Shown piece after piece: positions 1 through 7,897 of a DNA stretch of 59,700 bases (position 1 is the stretch's first letter; each line of letters opens with the position of its first letter). The DNA lies in contig CACZFB010000008.1 in NCBI GenBank assembly GCA_902780305.1, forward strand, positions 52,673 through 112,372, read 5' to 3'. The notes beneath the pieces are model-generated. The model was not told the DNA's origin. It did no database searches and saw only the letters and a list, made by a program, of their open reading frames with translations. The stretch is from an uncultured Coriobacteriaceae bacterium. GTDB taxonomy: Bacteria; Actinomycetota; Coriobacteriia; Coriobacteriales; Atopobiaceae. The translations under genes and the position numbers were made by a program.

Positions 1-176
1 TCGGGGAGATTCTCCTCCTCGGGCTCAGCAGCGGCGGCAGCGGGGCCAGCAGCCACGGCCACGGGGGCAGCGGCGGAGACGCCGAAGACGTCCTCCAGCT
101 CGTGCACGAGCTCGGAAAGCTCGAGAGCGGTCATTTCCTTCAAAGCCTCAATGATCTCGTCCTTGGTGACGGCCAT
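1..176 (-). CDS. rplL: 50S ribosomal protein L7/L12, 3' part outside window
   Basis: N-terminal 58 residues are visible, starting [20 protein letters not shown], followed by the Ala/Pro-rich hinge typical of L7/L12. The protein forms the dimeric stalk of the large ribosomal subunit that recruits translation factors; the C-terminal factor-binding domain lies off the left edge. It lies 81 nt after rplJ on the same strand, the classic rplJL arrangement, so expression should be shared with L10 and governed by the L10 leader upstream. A good Shine-Dalgarno (AAAGGAG) precedes the ATG. Confidence 0.97.
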   Translation of the reverse strand, partial: MAVTKDEIIEALKEMTALELSELVHELEDVFGVSAAAPVAVAAGPAAAAAEPEEENLP

Positions 177-257
177 GTTTCACTCCTTTTGTTTGGGATG
201 CTCCTTGCATCCAGTTGCTTACAAACGCTTACGTTGTCGCGCGCGCGACACGACCGC

Positions 258-782
258 CTAGGCGGCCTCCTTCTTTTGCTCTGCGATGGCGTCGAGCGCC
301 GTGACCAGGCCACGGGCAGGACCAGCGCACACAGATGCGATACCGCGAAGCGGGCTCGCCATAACGTACACGAGCTGAGCCATGAGCTCCTCGCGGCTGG
401 CCAGATCGGCGTAGGCCTTAGCCTCCTCGGCGTTCAGACCCTTGCCATCGGCGATGCCAGCAACAAACTCAAGCTTCTTGAGCTCGTCGCCCTTCTTCTT
501 GAGCGCCTTGGCTGCATCGACGGGGTCGTTCTCGAAGAAAACGTAGGCACACGTACCCACGAGGTTCTCTCCGATGTCGGGGAGATTCTCCTCCTTGAGC
601 GCGATGCGCACGATGTTGTTCTTGTAGACCTTCATCTGGGAACCGGCCTCGCGCAGGGCGCGACGCACCTCCTGAGCCTCCTTAACGGAAAGACCGCGAT
701 AGTCCACCACAAAGAAGCCCTTCGAGTTGGCCAGGGACTCCTTGACCTTCTCGAGCATCTGTACATTGCTCTTGTTTGGCAT
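258..782 (-). CDS. rplJ: 50S ribosomal protein L10
   Basis: 174 aa, usual length for L10, which anchors L7/L12 dimers to the stalk base and represses its own translation by binding the leader mRNA. The N-terminal region (KVKESLANSKGFFVVDYRGL) and the LVGTCAYVFF segment fit the family; the Ala-rich C-terminal helix is the L7/L12 binding arm. The ATG at 782 is chosen because GGGAGGTG lies 8 nt upstream; a GTG three codons earlier overlaps that ribosome binding site and is unlikely. rplL follows. Confidence 0.97.
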   Translation of the reverse strand: MPNKSNVQMLEKVKESLANSKGFFVVDYRGLSVKEAQEVRRALREAGSQMKVYKNNIVRIALKEENLPDIGENLVGTCAYVFFENDPVDAAKALKKKGDELKKLEFVAGIADGKGLNAEEAKAYADLASREELMAQLVYVMASPLRGIASVCAGPARGLVTALDAIAEQKKEAA

Positions 783-824
783 GCAATACACCTCCCTAGG
801 TTTTGCTCAGGCACGAGCCACTAC

Positions 825-855
825 AAAAATGCCCATTCGGCGCAGCCAAATGGGA
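825..855 (-). terminator. Attenuator hairpin in the rplJ leader
   Basis: Read on the minus strand, CCCATT and AATGGG arms enclose a GC-rich loop and are followed by CATTTTTG. It sits between the L10-binding leader and the rplJ start, the expected position for premature termination when L10 is in excess. Whether it acts by attenuation is inferred. Confidence 0.65.
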
Positions 856-856
856 C

Positions 857-940
857 CTAAGGGAAGTCTATCCTTAAGACCACCTCGGCAGGCGGGTTTC
901 CCCATTAAGCCTTGCGGCACCGGCTGTCTTTGGCAGCGGA
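857..940 (-). promoter_or_regulatory. Ribosomal protein L10 leader RNA
   Basis: The minus strand carries the hallmark AAGACAGCCGGTGCC, then CTTAATGGGG and CTGCCGAGGTGG, matching the conserved core of the L10 leader (kink-turn plus bulged helices) that binds the L10(L12)4 complex. It lies directly upstream of rplJ and its attenuator. The gene-free stretch 792-1212 contains this leader, the attenuator and repeat copy R1; I see nothing else in it. Confidence 0.8.
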
Positions 941-1064
941 CGTGCAATGTGTTTAGCAGATAGCATTGTTGCAGGTTGGCAATGCCAAGTCAAGGTTTTT
1001 CATACGATGCGCAAGTCGGTTGTGTGGATGCCTTGCTTGTACGGGCGCAGGTCCACCGCGCACG

Positions 1065-1154
1065 CTTTTTGCGCAAAAAAGACCCCACCGCGTACACTAT
1101 TTGGCGATTAGTGTACGCGGTGGGGGTTTCTACGGGCAAAGAGTGTACGCGGTG
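1065..1154. repeat. 90-bp direct repeat R1, contains bidirectional terminator
   Basis: Differs from the copy at 2583-2672 at one base of 90. Inside are 16-nt perfect arms (1083-1098 and 1110-1125, CCCCACCGCGTACACT and its complement). On the minus strand the stem is followed by TCTTTTTT, a good Rho-independent terminator for the 372-aa gene. A further copy of the arm (GTGTACGCGGTG) ends the repeat. Together with R2 it brackets the gene at 1213-2331. Confidence 0.9.
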
Positions 1155-1212
1155 AACCCGCGGCCATCCCAACGGAGGCATCTCACGACACGATTCGCAC
1201 TCTAAGAACTCG

Positions 1213-2331
1213 CTACCAGTCGACACCGGTAAACTCCTGCCGGTATTTCCAAGGCATAAAGACGCTCACGAGCACCTTCTGCTTCTCTTTAAAGGCGGGG
1301 TCATTGGCAAGACGAGCGAAACGCCTTCGCGCCTCGGGACCATCCACCTGCTCCACCGCGCGCAACACCCGTGCCGCACTCTGCATAAAGGCGCTTTGCG
1401 TTCGCACGTCCGCATACCAGAAGGCATATTCACGAATCCCCAGCGTCTGGTAGTCAAGCGAACGAACATGGTCGATACGGGGATTGTCGCCCTCCTTATG
1501 CACCGAACCCAGGTATTCCATAACCGCGTTGTACCCCACAAGCGTAAAGTCTGGGGTAATCACTCGATATCCAATGGACGCCCGTTGGTCGCGCGTGAGC
1601 TTCAGTGGTGTATTGGCCGCATAACCACAAAGCCTCAATCCACCCAATCGACCGGGAAAGAACATTGCCGCCCCCAAAAAGGACTCCTGCGGCGATCCAG
1701 ACTTGTCAAAGATGAGCGGAACGACCTCTCGCAGAAGCGACAGCCCCTGCTCACGACCACCGTCCTTTACAAACTCCGCCAACTCCTCCGTCGACGTCAC
1801 GGGCGTTGTTTTGTAGACAACCTCCCCATCGTGAGGGTCAAACGGATCGTGTGAGAAAGTACCGCACAACTCCAGGCAGAGCTTTGCGAGTGAGAGGACC
1901 GCCTTTTGATGGCCCATACATCCCTGCAGCTCTTTTTGCCGCAACATCTTTGCCATTCCCAGAACCACGTTTGCCGGAGCCAGCAAAAATACATTGCCAT
2001 CCTTTGGCTCCAGGCAACCCGACGACGTCGCATCAGTTGATTCTAGGCGTAGGAAGGGCGCTTCCCCACGCGGCGTCCGCATAATCGTACAAGCTATGCC
2101 GCTGCATCGCACACGATCCTTTGCGCGGGGGACCAAGATGCCAAGCGGAGCCGACTCCGGAACGCGCAACAAGCTCAGAAGGCCGGGAATGCCCAAGCGA
2201 TAGGGTTTGGCGACGCGCAGGCCAAGAGCTTGAGGGGCTTTCTTGTCACTAGGTCGAAGCGCGAGCGTCTTGTTTCTCGCCGCAATGCGATACAGCTTGA
2301 GCGATGTTTTTGCGTCCAGATAAATGTCCAT
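1213..2331 (-). CDS. Uncharacterised protein, possible PD-(D/E)XK-like fold, inserted in r-protein cluster
   Basis: 372 aa. I do not recognise a named family. The C-terminal third has PDFTLVGYNAVMEYLGSVHK (about residues 265-285), then D-x-x-R (IDHVRSLDYQTLGI) and a YAFWYADV strand. This spacing of D, E-Y-x-G-x-x-H and D-x-x-R resembles DUF559/Vsr/AbiEi-associated restriction-endonuclease-like domains, so a nuclease-type fold is possible but unproven. The N-terminal part (LGIPGLLSLLRVP, NVFLLAPANVVLGMAK) looks like members of a coriobacterial hypothetical family. The ribosome binding site is weak. It is bracketed by nearly identical repeats R1 and R2 and separates rplKA from rplJL, which are normally adjacent, so it looks like an acquired cassette. 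Confidence 0.6.
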   Translation of the reverse strand: MDIYLDAKTSLKLYRIAARNKTLALRPSDKKAPQALGLRVAKPYRLGIPGLLSLLRVPESAPLGILVPRAKDRVRCSGIACTIMRTPRGEAPFLRLESTDATSSGCLEPKDGNVFLLAPANVVLGMAKMLRQKELQGCMGHQKAVLSLAKLCLELCGTFSHDPFDPHDGEVVYKTTPVTSTEELAEFVKDGGREQGLSLLREVVPLIFDKSGSPQESFLGAAMFFPGRLGGLRLCGYAANTPLKLTRDQRASIGYRVITPDFTLVGYNAVMEYLGSVHKEGDNPRIDHVRSLDYQTLGIREYAFWYADVRTQSAFMQSAARVLRAVEQVDGPEARRRFARLANDPAFKEKQKVLVSVFMPWKYRQEFTGVDW

Positions 2332-2582
2332 GGACGAAGGCTACAGCCAAACCGAAAGCCGTGTTCCGTGCGCTCTCACAGCATTTGCTCGGCAAGTTCG
2401 CACGTATTTATCAGCAAATGCCCCGTTTTTCGCATTGCTGCAGATAGATATCCCGATGTGTAACGCACGAAAAACCGCGCTGCTACGGTAGTTATCTTTT
2501 TATGTTCTGCCAGCGGTCGCTTTTGCGCCGCGTGCGGCAGGCACACGCCTTGCAAGCACTAGCGACGCGTTCACCACGCGCA

Positions 2583-2672
2583 CTTTTTGCGCAAAAAAGA
2601 CCCCACCGCGTACACTTTTTGGCGATTAGTGTACGCGGTGGGGGTTTCTACGGGCAAAGAGTGTACGCGGTG
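2583..2672. repeat. 90-bp direct repeat R2, terminator downstream of rplA
   Basis: Second copy of R1 in the same orientation, 17 nt past the rplA stop. Read on the minus strand it gives a 16-bp GC-rich stem and TCTTTTTT, so it should terminate the rplKA transcript. The gene-free stretch 2332-2689 holds this repeat and the upstream region of the 372-aa gene (AT-rich around 2490-2505); I see no other gene. Confidence 0.9.
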
Positions 2673-2689
2673 GACGCGTTCCAGTCGTT

Positions 2690-3394
2690 CTATGCCAGGA
2701 AGTCGCGAGTAACCGCAGTGTCCAGGCGGACGCCCGGGCCCATGGTGGAGGAAACCACGATGGACTTGACGTAACGGCCCTTGGCGCTCGAGGGCTTGAC
2801 CCTCAGCAGCTCGGTGTACAGGGCACCGTAGTTCTCGGCAAGCTGCTCAACCGGGAAGGACACCTTGCCCAGCGGCACATGGCAGATGCCGTAGCGGTCG
2901 GCACGATACTCAACGCGGCCGGCCTTGAGCTCCTTGACCATCTTGGCAACGTCCATGGTAACCGTGCCCAGCTTGGGGTTGGGCATGAGGCCACGGGGGC
3001 CAAGGATGCGGCCAAGGCGGCCAACCTTGCCCATCATGTTGGGCGTGGCGATTGCGGCGTCAAAGTTGAGCTCACCAGCCTGCACCTGAGCAACCAGGTC
3101 GTCGGAACCGATGACGTCGGCGCCGGCGGCCTCGGCCTCGCGAGCCTTCTCACCCTCGGCAAAGACGGCAACACGCACGCTCTTGCCCGTGCCGTGAGGC
3201 AGCGAGATGGAGCCGCGAACGTTCTGGTCGGCCTTACGGGTGTCGACGCCCAGGCGAATGGAGACCTCGATGGTCTCGTCGAACTTAGCAACCGAGAGGT
3301 CCTTGACGAGCTGGAGGCCCTCCTTGGGCGTATAGAACTTGCTGCGATCAACCTTGGCGAGCTGATCCTGGTACTTCTTTCCGTGCTTAGGCAT
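2690..3394 (-). CDS. rplA: 50S ribosomal protein L1
   Basis: 234 aa, typical length. L1 forms the mobile L1 stalk that handles exit-site tRNA and autoregulates by binding its mRNA. Recognisable segments include [20 protein letters not shown] at the start, [20 protein letters not shown] in domain II and a C-terminal GPGVRLD. The ATG has GGAGG upstream. It follows rplK by 75 nt in the standard nusG-rplK-rplA order. The following rplJL unit is displaced by the R2-gene-R1 insert. Confidence 0.97.
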   Translation of the reverse strand: MPKHGKKYQDQLAKVDRSKFYTPKEGLQLVKDLSVAKFDETIEVSIRLGVDTRKADQNVRGSISLPHGTGKSVRVAVFAEGEKAREAEAAGADVIGSDDLVAQVQAGELNFDAAIATPNMMGKVGRLGRILGPRGLMPNPKLGTVTMDVAKMVKELKAGRVEYRADRYGICHVPLGKVSFPVEQLAENYGALYTELLRVKPSSAKGRYVKSIVVSSTMGPGVRLDTAVTRDFLA

Positions 3395-3469
3395 TCTTTA
3401 CCTCCTTGTGGTACAAACGGGCACCTTGCCCTTCCACGTATTGCTTGCTCCTTGCGGGAGCCTTACACA

Positions 3470-3895
3470 CTACTCGGCGATGGTCACGCCCATGGAGCGG
3501 GCGGTACCGGCAACGATCTTCTTGGCTGCCTCGATGTCGTTGGCGTTGAGGTCGGGCATCTTGATCTCGGCGATCTTGGTGAGCTGCTCCTGGGTGAGCT
3601 GGCCAACCTTGTCGCGCTGGGGCACGCCAGAGCCGCTCTTCAGGCCAAGCTCCTTCTTGATGAGCTGAGCCGCGGGAGGGGTCTTGGTAACGAAGGTGAA
3701 CGTACGGTCGTCGTACACCGTGATCTCGACGGGGATGATGTCGCCGGCCTTGTCCTTGGTGGCATTGTTGAAGGCCGTGCAGAACTGCATGATGTTGACC
3801 TGGGCAGCACCAAGCGCGGGACCGACGGGAGGCGCGGGATTGGCCTGACCGGCAGGAATTTGGAGCTTGATGAAGTGGGTAACTTGCTTGGCCAT
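3470..3895 (-). CDS. rplK: 50S ribosomal protein L11
   Basis: 141 aa, the usual size. L11 binds the GTPase-associated region of 23S rRNA with L10 and is needed for stringent-response signalling on the ribosome. The N-terminal [17 protein letters not shown] carries the conserved proline-rich segment and the C-terminal half has the rRNA-binding domain ([20 protein letters not shown]). The ATG is preceded by TGGAGGAACC. It is co-directional with nusG (94 nt upstream) and rplA. Confidence 0.97.
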   Translation of the reverse strand: MAKQVTHFIKLQIPAGQANPAPPVGPALGAAQVNIMQFCTAFNNATKDKAGDIIPVEITVYDDRTFTFVTKTPPAAQLIKKELGLKSGSGVPQRDKVGQLTQEQLTKIAEIKMPDLNANDIEAAKKIVAGTARSMGVTIAE

Positions 3896-3989
3896 GGGGT
3901 TCCTCCAAAACGTGCTGTGTATCGTCTAACCTATGTGCGTGCCAGGACCGAGAAGCTATCCTCACCGATACCGGAACTGGCAGGAAGCG

Positions 3990-4532
3990 CTAACTAATAA
4001 TCGAAACCTGATCGATGGTGAGTTCCACGGGCGTCTCGCGGCCAAAGATGGTGAGCATGACCTTAACCTTGCTGGCCTCGGGATTAACCTCAGAGACCAG
4101 ACCGTCGAAGTCGGCCAACGGGCCCGAGACCACGCGCACCGACTGCCCAACCTCCAAGTTGGTTGCCATGCGCTTGGGCGTGGTGGTCGTGCCCCTGGAA
4201 CCACGATGCATAATCTTGTTGTATTCCGAGCGACGCAGCGGAGAAGGCTTGCCATCGACACCCACAAAACCCGTGACACCAGCGGTGTTGCGCACGATGG
4301 TCCACGTGTTGTCGTTCATCTCCATGCGAACAAGTACGTAACCAGGGAACACCTTGGATTCCTTGGTGTCGTACTTGCCCCCATCCTTGATTTCGGTGAC
4401 CTCCTCGGTGGGAATCTGAATGTCCACAATGAGGTCCTCTACCCCGTAGGTCTCGATGCGATGCTCGAGGTCGGTCTTAACCTTGTTCTCGTATCCGGAG
4501 TAGGTGTGAACTACGTACCAACGCTTTGCCAT
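3990..4532 (-). CDS. nusG: Transcription termination/antitermination protein NusG
   Basis: 180 aa. The NGN domain starts [20 protein letters not shown] and contains [14 protein letters not shown]; the C-terminal KOW motif is around [20 protein letters not shown]. NusG clamps RNA polymerase and couples it to ribosome or Rho. The ATG at 4532 is chosen because the NGN domain begins exactly there; a longer in-frame extension upstream only runs through secE. secE ends at 4535, two nt before, so the genes are translationally close. Confidence 0.95.
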   Translation of the reverse strand: MAKRWYVVHTYSGYENKVKTDLEHRIETYGVEDLIVDIQIPTEEVTEIKDGGKYDTKESKVFPGYVLVRMEMNDNTWTIVRNTAGVTGFVGVDGKPSPLRRSEYNKIMHRGSRGTTTTPKRMATNLEVGQSVRVVSGPLADFDGLVSEVNPEASKVKVMLTIFGRETPVELTIDQVSIIS

Positions 4533-4534
4533 AC

Positions 4535-4918
4535 CTATACCTGCCTCAGGCTGGTAAACTGCACGAGCGCCGCCACGAAGCCGGTGTCCACGAGCCAGAT
4601 GATTACACCGAACACGATGAGCGTGGCAATGACCGCAACCGAGTAGTTGCGCAGCTCCGTGCGGGACGGCCACGTTACCTGGCGCATCTCGGTTCGAACG
4701 TCGCCGAAGTAGCCGGTAACCTTACCAAAGCCCTTGCGATCCGCCTTCGCGACGGTCACGTTCTTGGTCGCCTTGCGACCGCCCGAGTCCTTCTTGAACA
4801 AGGACTTCTTGGACGATTCCTGCGCGGCACCCGCTACCTCGCGCGCCGCCTCTACACGCGCACGCTCTTGCTGGCGCGCCTTGCGAGCGGACCTCTTGTT
4901 GCGCTGACGTTTTGCCAT
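4535..4918 (-). CDS. secE: Preprotein translocase subunit SecE
   Basis: 127 aa with a long basic N-terminal extension ([20 protein letters not shown]) before the conserved SecE amphipathic helix ([20 protein letters not shown]) and a single membrane span ([19 protein letters not shown]). SecE clamps the SecY channel. The start at 4918 has AGAGGAACGAAGG upstream. The gene lies between tRNA-Trp and nusG, a highly conserved context in actinobacteria and Firmicutes. Confidence 0.95.
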   Translation of the reverse strand: MAKRQRNKRSARKARQQERARVEAAREVAGAAQESSKKSLFKKDSGGRKATKNVTVAKADRKGFGKVTGYFGDVRTEMRQVTWPSRTELRNYSVAVIATLIVFGVIIWLVDTGFVAALVQFTSLRQV

Positions 4919-4990
4919 CCTTCGTTCCTCTCGGAAATACCTCGTATCATAGAAACCGGCTAACCCCGAAGGGAAAGCCGGTGAATGTAC

Positions 4991-5066
4991 TGGCACGCCA
5001 GGAAGGACTCGAACCCTCAACACGCGGTTTTGGAGACCGCTGCTCTACCAATTGAACTACTGGCGT
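4991..5066 (-). tRNA. tRNA-Trp (CCA)
   Basis: 76 nt including encoded CCA. Acceptor ACGCCAG/CTGGCGT, D-arm with GTTCAATTGGTAGAGC, anticodon loop CTCCAAA (anticodon CCA) and T-arm GAGGGTTCGAGTCCTTC are all visible on the minus strand. It lies between rpmG and secE. Confidence 0.95.
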
Positions 5067-5081
5067 GTGTAGGAAACTATT

Positions 5082-5231
5082 TTAGCGCGTTTCCTTGTGA
5101 GCGGTATGCTTGCGGCACCACCGGCAATATTTCTTCATTTCTAGCCGCTCAGGGTTGTTAGCCTTGTTCTTCTTTATGGTGTAGTTGCGACGCTTGCACT
5201 CGGTGCACGCGAGAGTAACTAGTGTACGCAT
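5082..5231 (-). CDS. rpmG: 50S ribosomal protein L33, zinc-binding form
   Basis: 49 aa: [20 protein letters not shown], then [12 protein letters not shown]. The two CxxC pairs are the zinc-binding (C+) version of L33. The start at 5231 has GAGGAGGAATTA upstream; an in-frame extension of 17 codons has no homology feel. It precedes tRNA-Trp and secE on the same strand and has its own probable promoter. Confidence 0.95.
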   Translation of the reverse strand: MRTLVTLACTECKRRNYTIKKNKANNPERLEMKKYCRWCRKHTAHKETR

Positions 5232-5262
5232 TAATTCCTCCTCTAACGTGACGCGGTGGTAA

Positions 5263-5292
5263 ACGTTACCATCACCCACCACACCCTGTCAA
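5263..5292 (-). promoter_or_regulatory. Probable promoter for rpmG-tRNA-Trp-secE-nusG
   Basis: On the minus strand a consensus -35 TTGACA (5287-5292) is followed after 18 nt by TAACGT (5263-5268). The likely start site is about 25-30 nt ahead of the rpmG ATG. Confidence 0.55.
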
Positions 5293-5354
5293 CTCACAGC
5301 ACAAATTCACACGTTAACCAAAACTGTGCGTTCACGGATCGGTAGCGGCCTATC

Positions 5355-5388
5355 AAAAAAGGGGACACGCCCAGAAGACGTGTCCCCC
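5355..5388 (-). terminator. Rho-independent terminator of tuf
   Basis: GGGGACACG and CGTGTCCCC arms with a 9-nt loop, followed on the minus strand by TTTTTTGA, 20 nt past the tuf stop. Confidence 0.9.
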
Positions 5389-5408
5389 TAACCCAGCTGT
5401 GTTACTAA

Positions 5409-6614
5409 CTAGGCAATGATCGTGGATACACGGCCGTCGCCGACGGTGTGGCCACCCTCGCGGATAGCGAAGCGCAGGCCCTGCTCCATAGCGATTGCGT
5501 GGATGAGCTCGCAGGTAACGGTTACGTGGTCGCCAGGCATGGCCATCTCGACCTTGCCGCCGTTGGCGTCGGTGAGCTCCTGGATGTCGCCCGTGACGTC
5601 GGTGGTGCGGAAGTAGAACTGGGGACGATAGCCAGAGAAGAACGGCGTGTGACGGCCACCCTCCTCCTTGGTGAGGACGTAAATCTCGCCGGTGAACTTG
5701 CTGTGCGGCGTAACGGAGCCGGGCTTGCAGATAACCTGGCCGCGCTCGATGTCCTCGCGCTTGATGCCACGCAGGAGGATACCCACGTTGTCGCCAGCCT
5801 CGCAGTAGTCCATGGACTTGCGGAACATCTCGATGCCGGTAGCCGTGGACTTCTGGGTCTCCTTGATGCCGACGATCTCGACGGGCTCGTTGAGGTTGAG
5901 CTGACCGCGCTCAACACGGCCGGTAGCAACGGTGCCGCGGCCGGAGATGGTCATAACGTCCTCGACGGCCATCAGGAAGGGCTTCTCGTTGTCGCGAGCA
6001 GGCGTGGGGATGTACTCGTCCACGGTGTGCATGAGCTCGACAATGCCCTCGTACCAATCCTTGTCGCCCTCAAGAGCCTTGAGTGCGGAGCCACGGATGA
6101 TGGGGGTGTCGTCTCCGGGGAACTCGTACTCGTCGAGCAGCTCGCGGGTCTCCATGTCGACCAGGTCGATGAGCTCCTCGTCGTCAACCATGTCGCACTT
6201 GTTGAGGAAGACGATGATGTAGGGCACGCCTACCTGACGGGCGAGCAGGATGTGCTCGCGGGTCTGAGCCATGGGGCCGTCGGTAGCGGCGATAACCAGG
6301 ATTGCGCCGTCCATCTGGGCAGCACCGGAGATCATGTTCTTGATGTAGTCGGCGTGGCCCGGGCAGTCGACGTGAGCGTAGTGACGCTCCCAGGTCTCGT
6401 ACTCGACGTGCGCGACGGAGATGGTGATGCCGCGCTGACGCTCCTCGGGAGCCTTGTCGATGTTCTCGAATGCGGTGAAGTCAGCCTTGCAGCCCTCAGT
6501 CTCGGAGAGAACCTTGGTGATTGCTGCGGTGAGCGTGGTCTTGCCGTGGTCGACGTGACCAATCGTACCGATGTTTACATGCGGCTTACTACGCTCGAAC
6601 TTCTCTTTGGCCAT
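5409..6614 (-). CDS. tuf: Elongation factor Tu
   Basis: 401 aa, full length. GTPase motifs are G1 GHVDHGKT (residues 19-26), switch [10 protein letters not shown] and NKCDMVDD; domains II and III follow with the usual [10 protein letters not shown] end. EF-Tu delivers aminoacyl-tRNA to the ribosome. GGAGGACGGCA precedes the ATG. It lies downstream of three tRNA genes that share a strong promoter, and its transcript ends at the hairpin at 5355-5388. No fusA or str operon genes are next to it, so this is a stand-alone tRNA-tuf unit. Confidence 0.98.
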   Translation of the reverse strand: MAKEKFERSKPHVNIGTIGHVDHGKTTLTAAITKVLSETEGCKADFTAFENIDKAPEERQRGITISVAHVEYETWERHYAHVDCPGHADYIKNMISGAAQMDGAILVIAATDGPMAQTREHILLARQVGVPYIIVFLNKCDMVDDEELIDLVDMETRELLDEYEFPGDDTPIIRGSALKALEGDKDWYEGIVELMHTVDEYIPTPARDNEKPFLMAVEDVMTISGRGTVATGRVERGQLNLNEPVEIVGIKETQKSTATGIEMFRKSMDYCEAGDNVGILLRGIKREDIERGQVICKPGSVTPHSKFTGEIYVLTKEEGGRHTPFFSGYRPQFYFRTTDVTGDIQELTDANGGKVEMAMPGDHVTVTCELIHAIAMEQGLRFAIREGGHTVGDGRVSTIIA

Positions 6615-6667
6615 TGCCGTCCTCCTTTAGACACAACCTCTACGGCCTTTTATGCCCTTATATGTTC

Positions 6668-6687
6668 AGCGGCGCCGAAGCGCCGCA
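6668..6687 (-). terminator. Short GC hairpin between tRNA-Met and tuf
   Basis: GCGGCGC-TTCG-GCGCCGC, a 7-bp stem with a UUCG tetraloop just 3' of tRNA-Met, with no T-run. It is more likely an RNA-processing or stability element than a terminator. Confidence 0.4.
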
Positions 6688-6694
6688 TAAACTC

Positions 6695-6771
6695 TGGTAC
6701 CGGTGACTGGACTCGAACCAGTGACATCGCGGGTATGAGCCGCGTGCTCTAACCAACTGAGCTACACCGGC
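6695..6771 (-). tRNA. tRNA-Met (CAU), probably elongator
   Basis: 77 nt with CCA. Anticodon loop CTCATAC lies between CGCGG and CCGCG stems. The three consecutive G-C pairs that mark initiator tRNA are absent, so it is elongator Met (a lysidine Ile2 tRNA cannot be excluded from sequence). The first acceptor pair is G-U. Confidence 0.9.
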
Positions 6772-6790
6772 ATGGTGTACTGCTCGAAAA

Positions 6791-6866
6791 TGGAGCCCGC
6801 GACCAGACTTGAACTGGTGGCCTCCTCGTTACCAACGAGGTGCTCTACCGACTGAGCTACACGGGC
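6791..6866 (-). tRNA. tRNA-Thr (GGU)
   Basis: 76 nt with CCA. Anticodon loop holds TTGGTAA (GGT); acceptor GCCCGTG/CGCGGGC has one G-U pair. It is 3 nt from tRNA-Tyr and co-transcribed with it. Confidence 0.93.
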
Positions 6867-6869
6867 GAA

Positions 6870-6953
6870 TGGTGGGGATGCCTGGACTCGAACCAGGGAA
6901 CCCAGAGGGAGCGGATTTACAGTCCGCCGCAGTTGCCGCTGTGCCACATCCCC
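6870..6953 (-). tRNA. tRNA-Tyr (GUA)
   Basis: 84 nt with CCA and the long variable arm of class II tRNAs. Acceptor GGGGATG/CATCCCC, anticodon in CTGTAAA. First gene of the tRNA-tuf unit. Confidence 0.94.
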
Positions 6954-7006
6954 ATTTTCCGTTTTCAAGCGCTCGTCGGACACCGTTCATCCTTCAAGCA
7001 GGGAGC

Positions 7007-7035
7007 ATACTACCCCCCTTCCCAAAACTTGTCAA
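7007..7035 (-). promoter_or_regulatory. Strong sigma-70-type promoter for tRNA-Tyr-Thr-Met-tuf
   Basis: On the minus strand TTGACA (7030-7035), a 17-nt spacer and TAGTAT (7007-7012), about 50 nt ahead of tRNA-Tyr. The gene-free interval 6954-7255 also holds a 16-bp hairpin at 7083-7120 and nothing else I can name. Confidence 0.8.
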
Positions 7036-7082
7036 CGCTTTACACCCAGCCGGGCGTCTCCATATCACGAAACCTGCACAAT

Positions 7083-7120
7083 CCTGCGAACAACGGTGGC
7101 GGGGCACCGCTGTTCGCAGG
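7083..7120. repeat. 16-bp inverted repeat
   Basis: CCTGCGAACAACGGTG pairs with CACCGCTGTTCGCAGG with one G-U. It lies between the divergent tRNA promoter and the MscS-like gene; no T-run on either side. Confidence 0.6.
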
Positions 7121-7255
7121 AATACTGGCTCGCTCGCGGCTCGCTCGCGGCTGACGGCCAAACGTGTGGCGCAGGGGCGGTTGCCCATGGCCCATACGTT
7201 TGGATTGCTTATAGTTATTAATGCATATGCCATCGTTTCGTGGGCAGGGAGCACC

Positions 7256-7892
7256 ATGGCAGATCGTCTTACCGGAATCGTAATCATCGACAGACTCGTC
7301 GAGGAGTATGGGGAGCTCCCCACGGGCCTGCTGGTGGTATCCGTCACCCTTGTGGTCGTTCTTATCATCAACCACTTGGTGCGCACTTACCTGGGCAAGC
7401 ACCTGAAGAACGCCGGCCTGCGCGCCGTGTCGCTGATTACCAATCTGCTGCGCGTCCTCGTCGTGGTGGTGGCCGTGTTCTTTCTTGGCGAGAACGTGTT
7501 TCACGTCCAGATGAGCGGCATGGTGCAAGCGCTGGGCGTGACCACGCTCGTGGTCTCGCTCGGGCTGCAGGACGTCATTAAGAGCCTCGTGGCAGGCATG
7601 CTCGTGGTAGGCGGCGACATTGTTGCGGTGGGAGACCAGGTTATTCTTGGAGAGCACCGCGGCGAGGTGATGGACATCAACTGGCACCAGGTTACCATCC
7701 GAGACCGCGCCGGGGCATTCTCCGCAGGTGCTCTTTTTGGGCGCGACCGCCTTTGGGACCACGGCGTCCGTGCGCATCTTTATTGCGGACATCGAATATG
7801 CGACCAGTGCCATGGACGCCGTTATGTGCGCCATCGCGGAGCGCGGGTACCTCTCCGACACGATTCGTCAGGTAGATCCGCGTTGGAAGTAA
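7256..7892 (+). pseudogene. Small mechanosensitive-channel (MscS) family protein, frameshifted
   Basis: The first frame (ATG 7256, GCAGGGAG upstream) encodes two membrane spans and the MscS beta-domain hallmark: ALGVTTLVVSLGLQDVIKSL, then GDQVILGEHRGEVMDINWHQ and VTIRDRAG. Near 7705-7720 the reading frame shifts by one base: the coherent continuation (SPQVLFLGATAFGTTASVRI, ending QVDPRWK at 7892) is in another frame, while the original frame runs into nonsense. Combined length is about 211 aa, short for MscS, and the PN-containing strand after VTIRD is not recognisable. Either a recent loss-of-function mutation or a sequence error. Such channels release solutes under membrane tension. Confidence 0.7.
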
Positions 7893-7897
7893 CGCGT

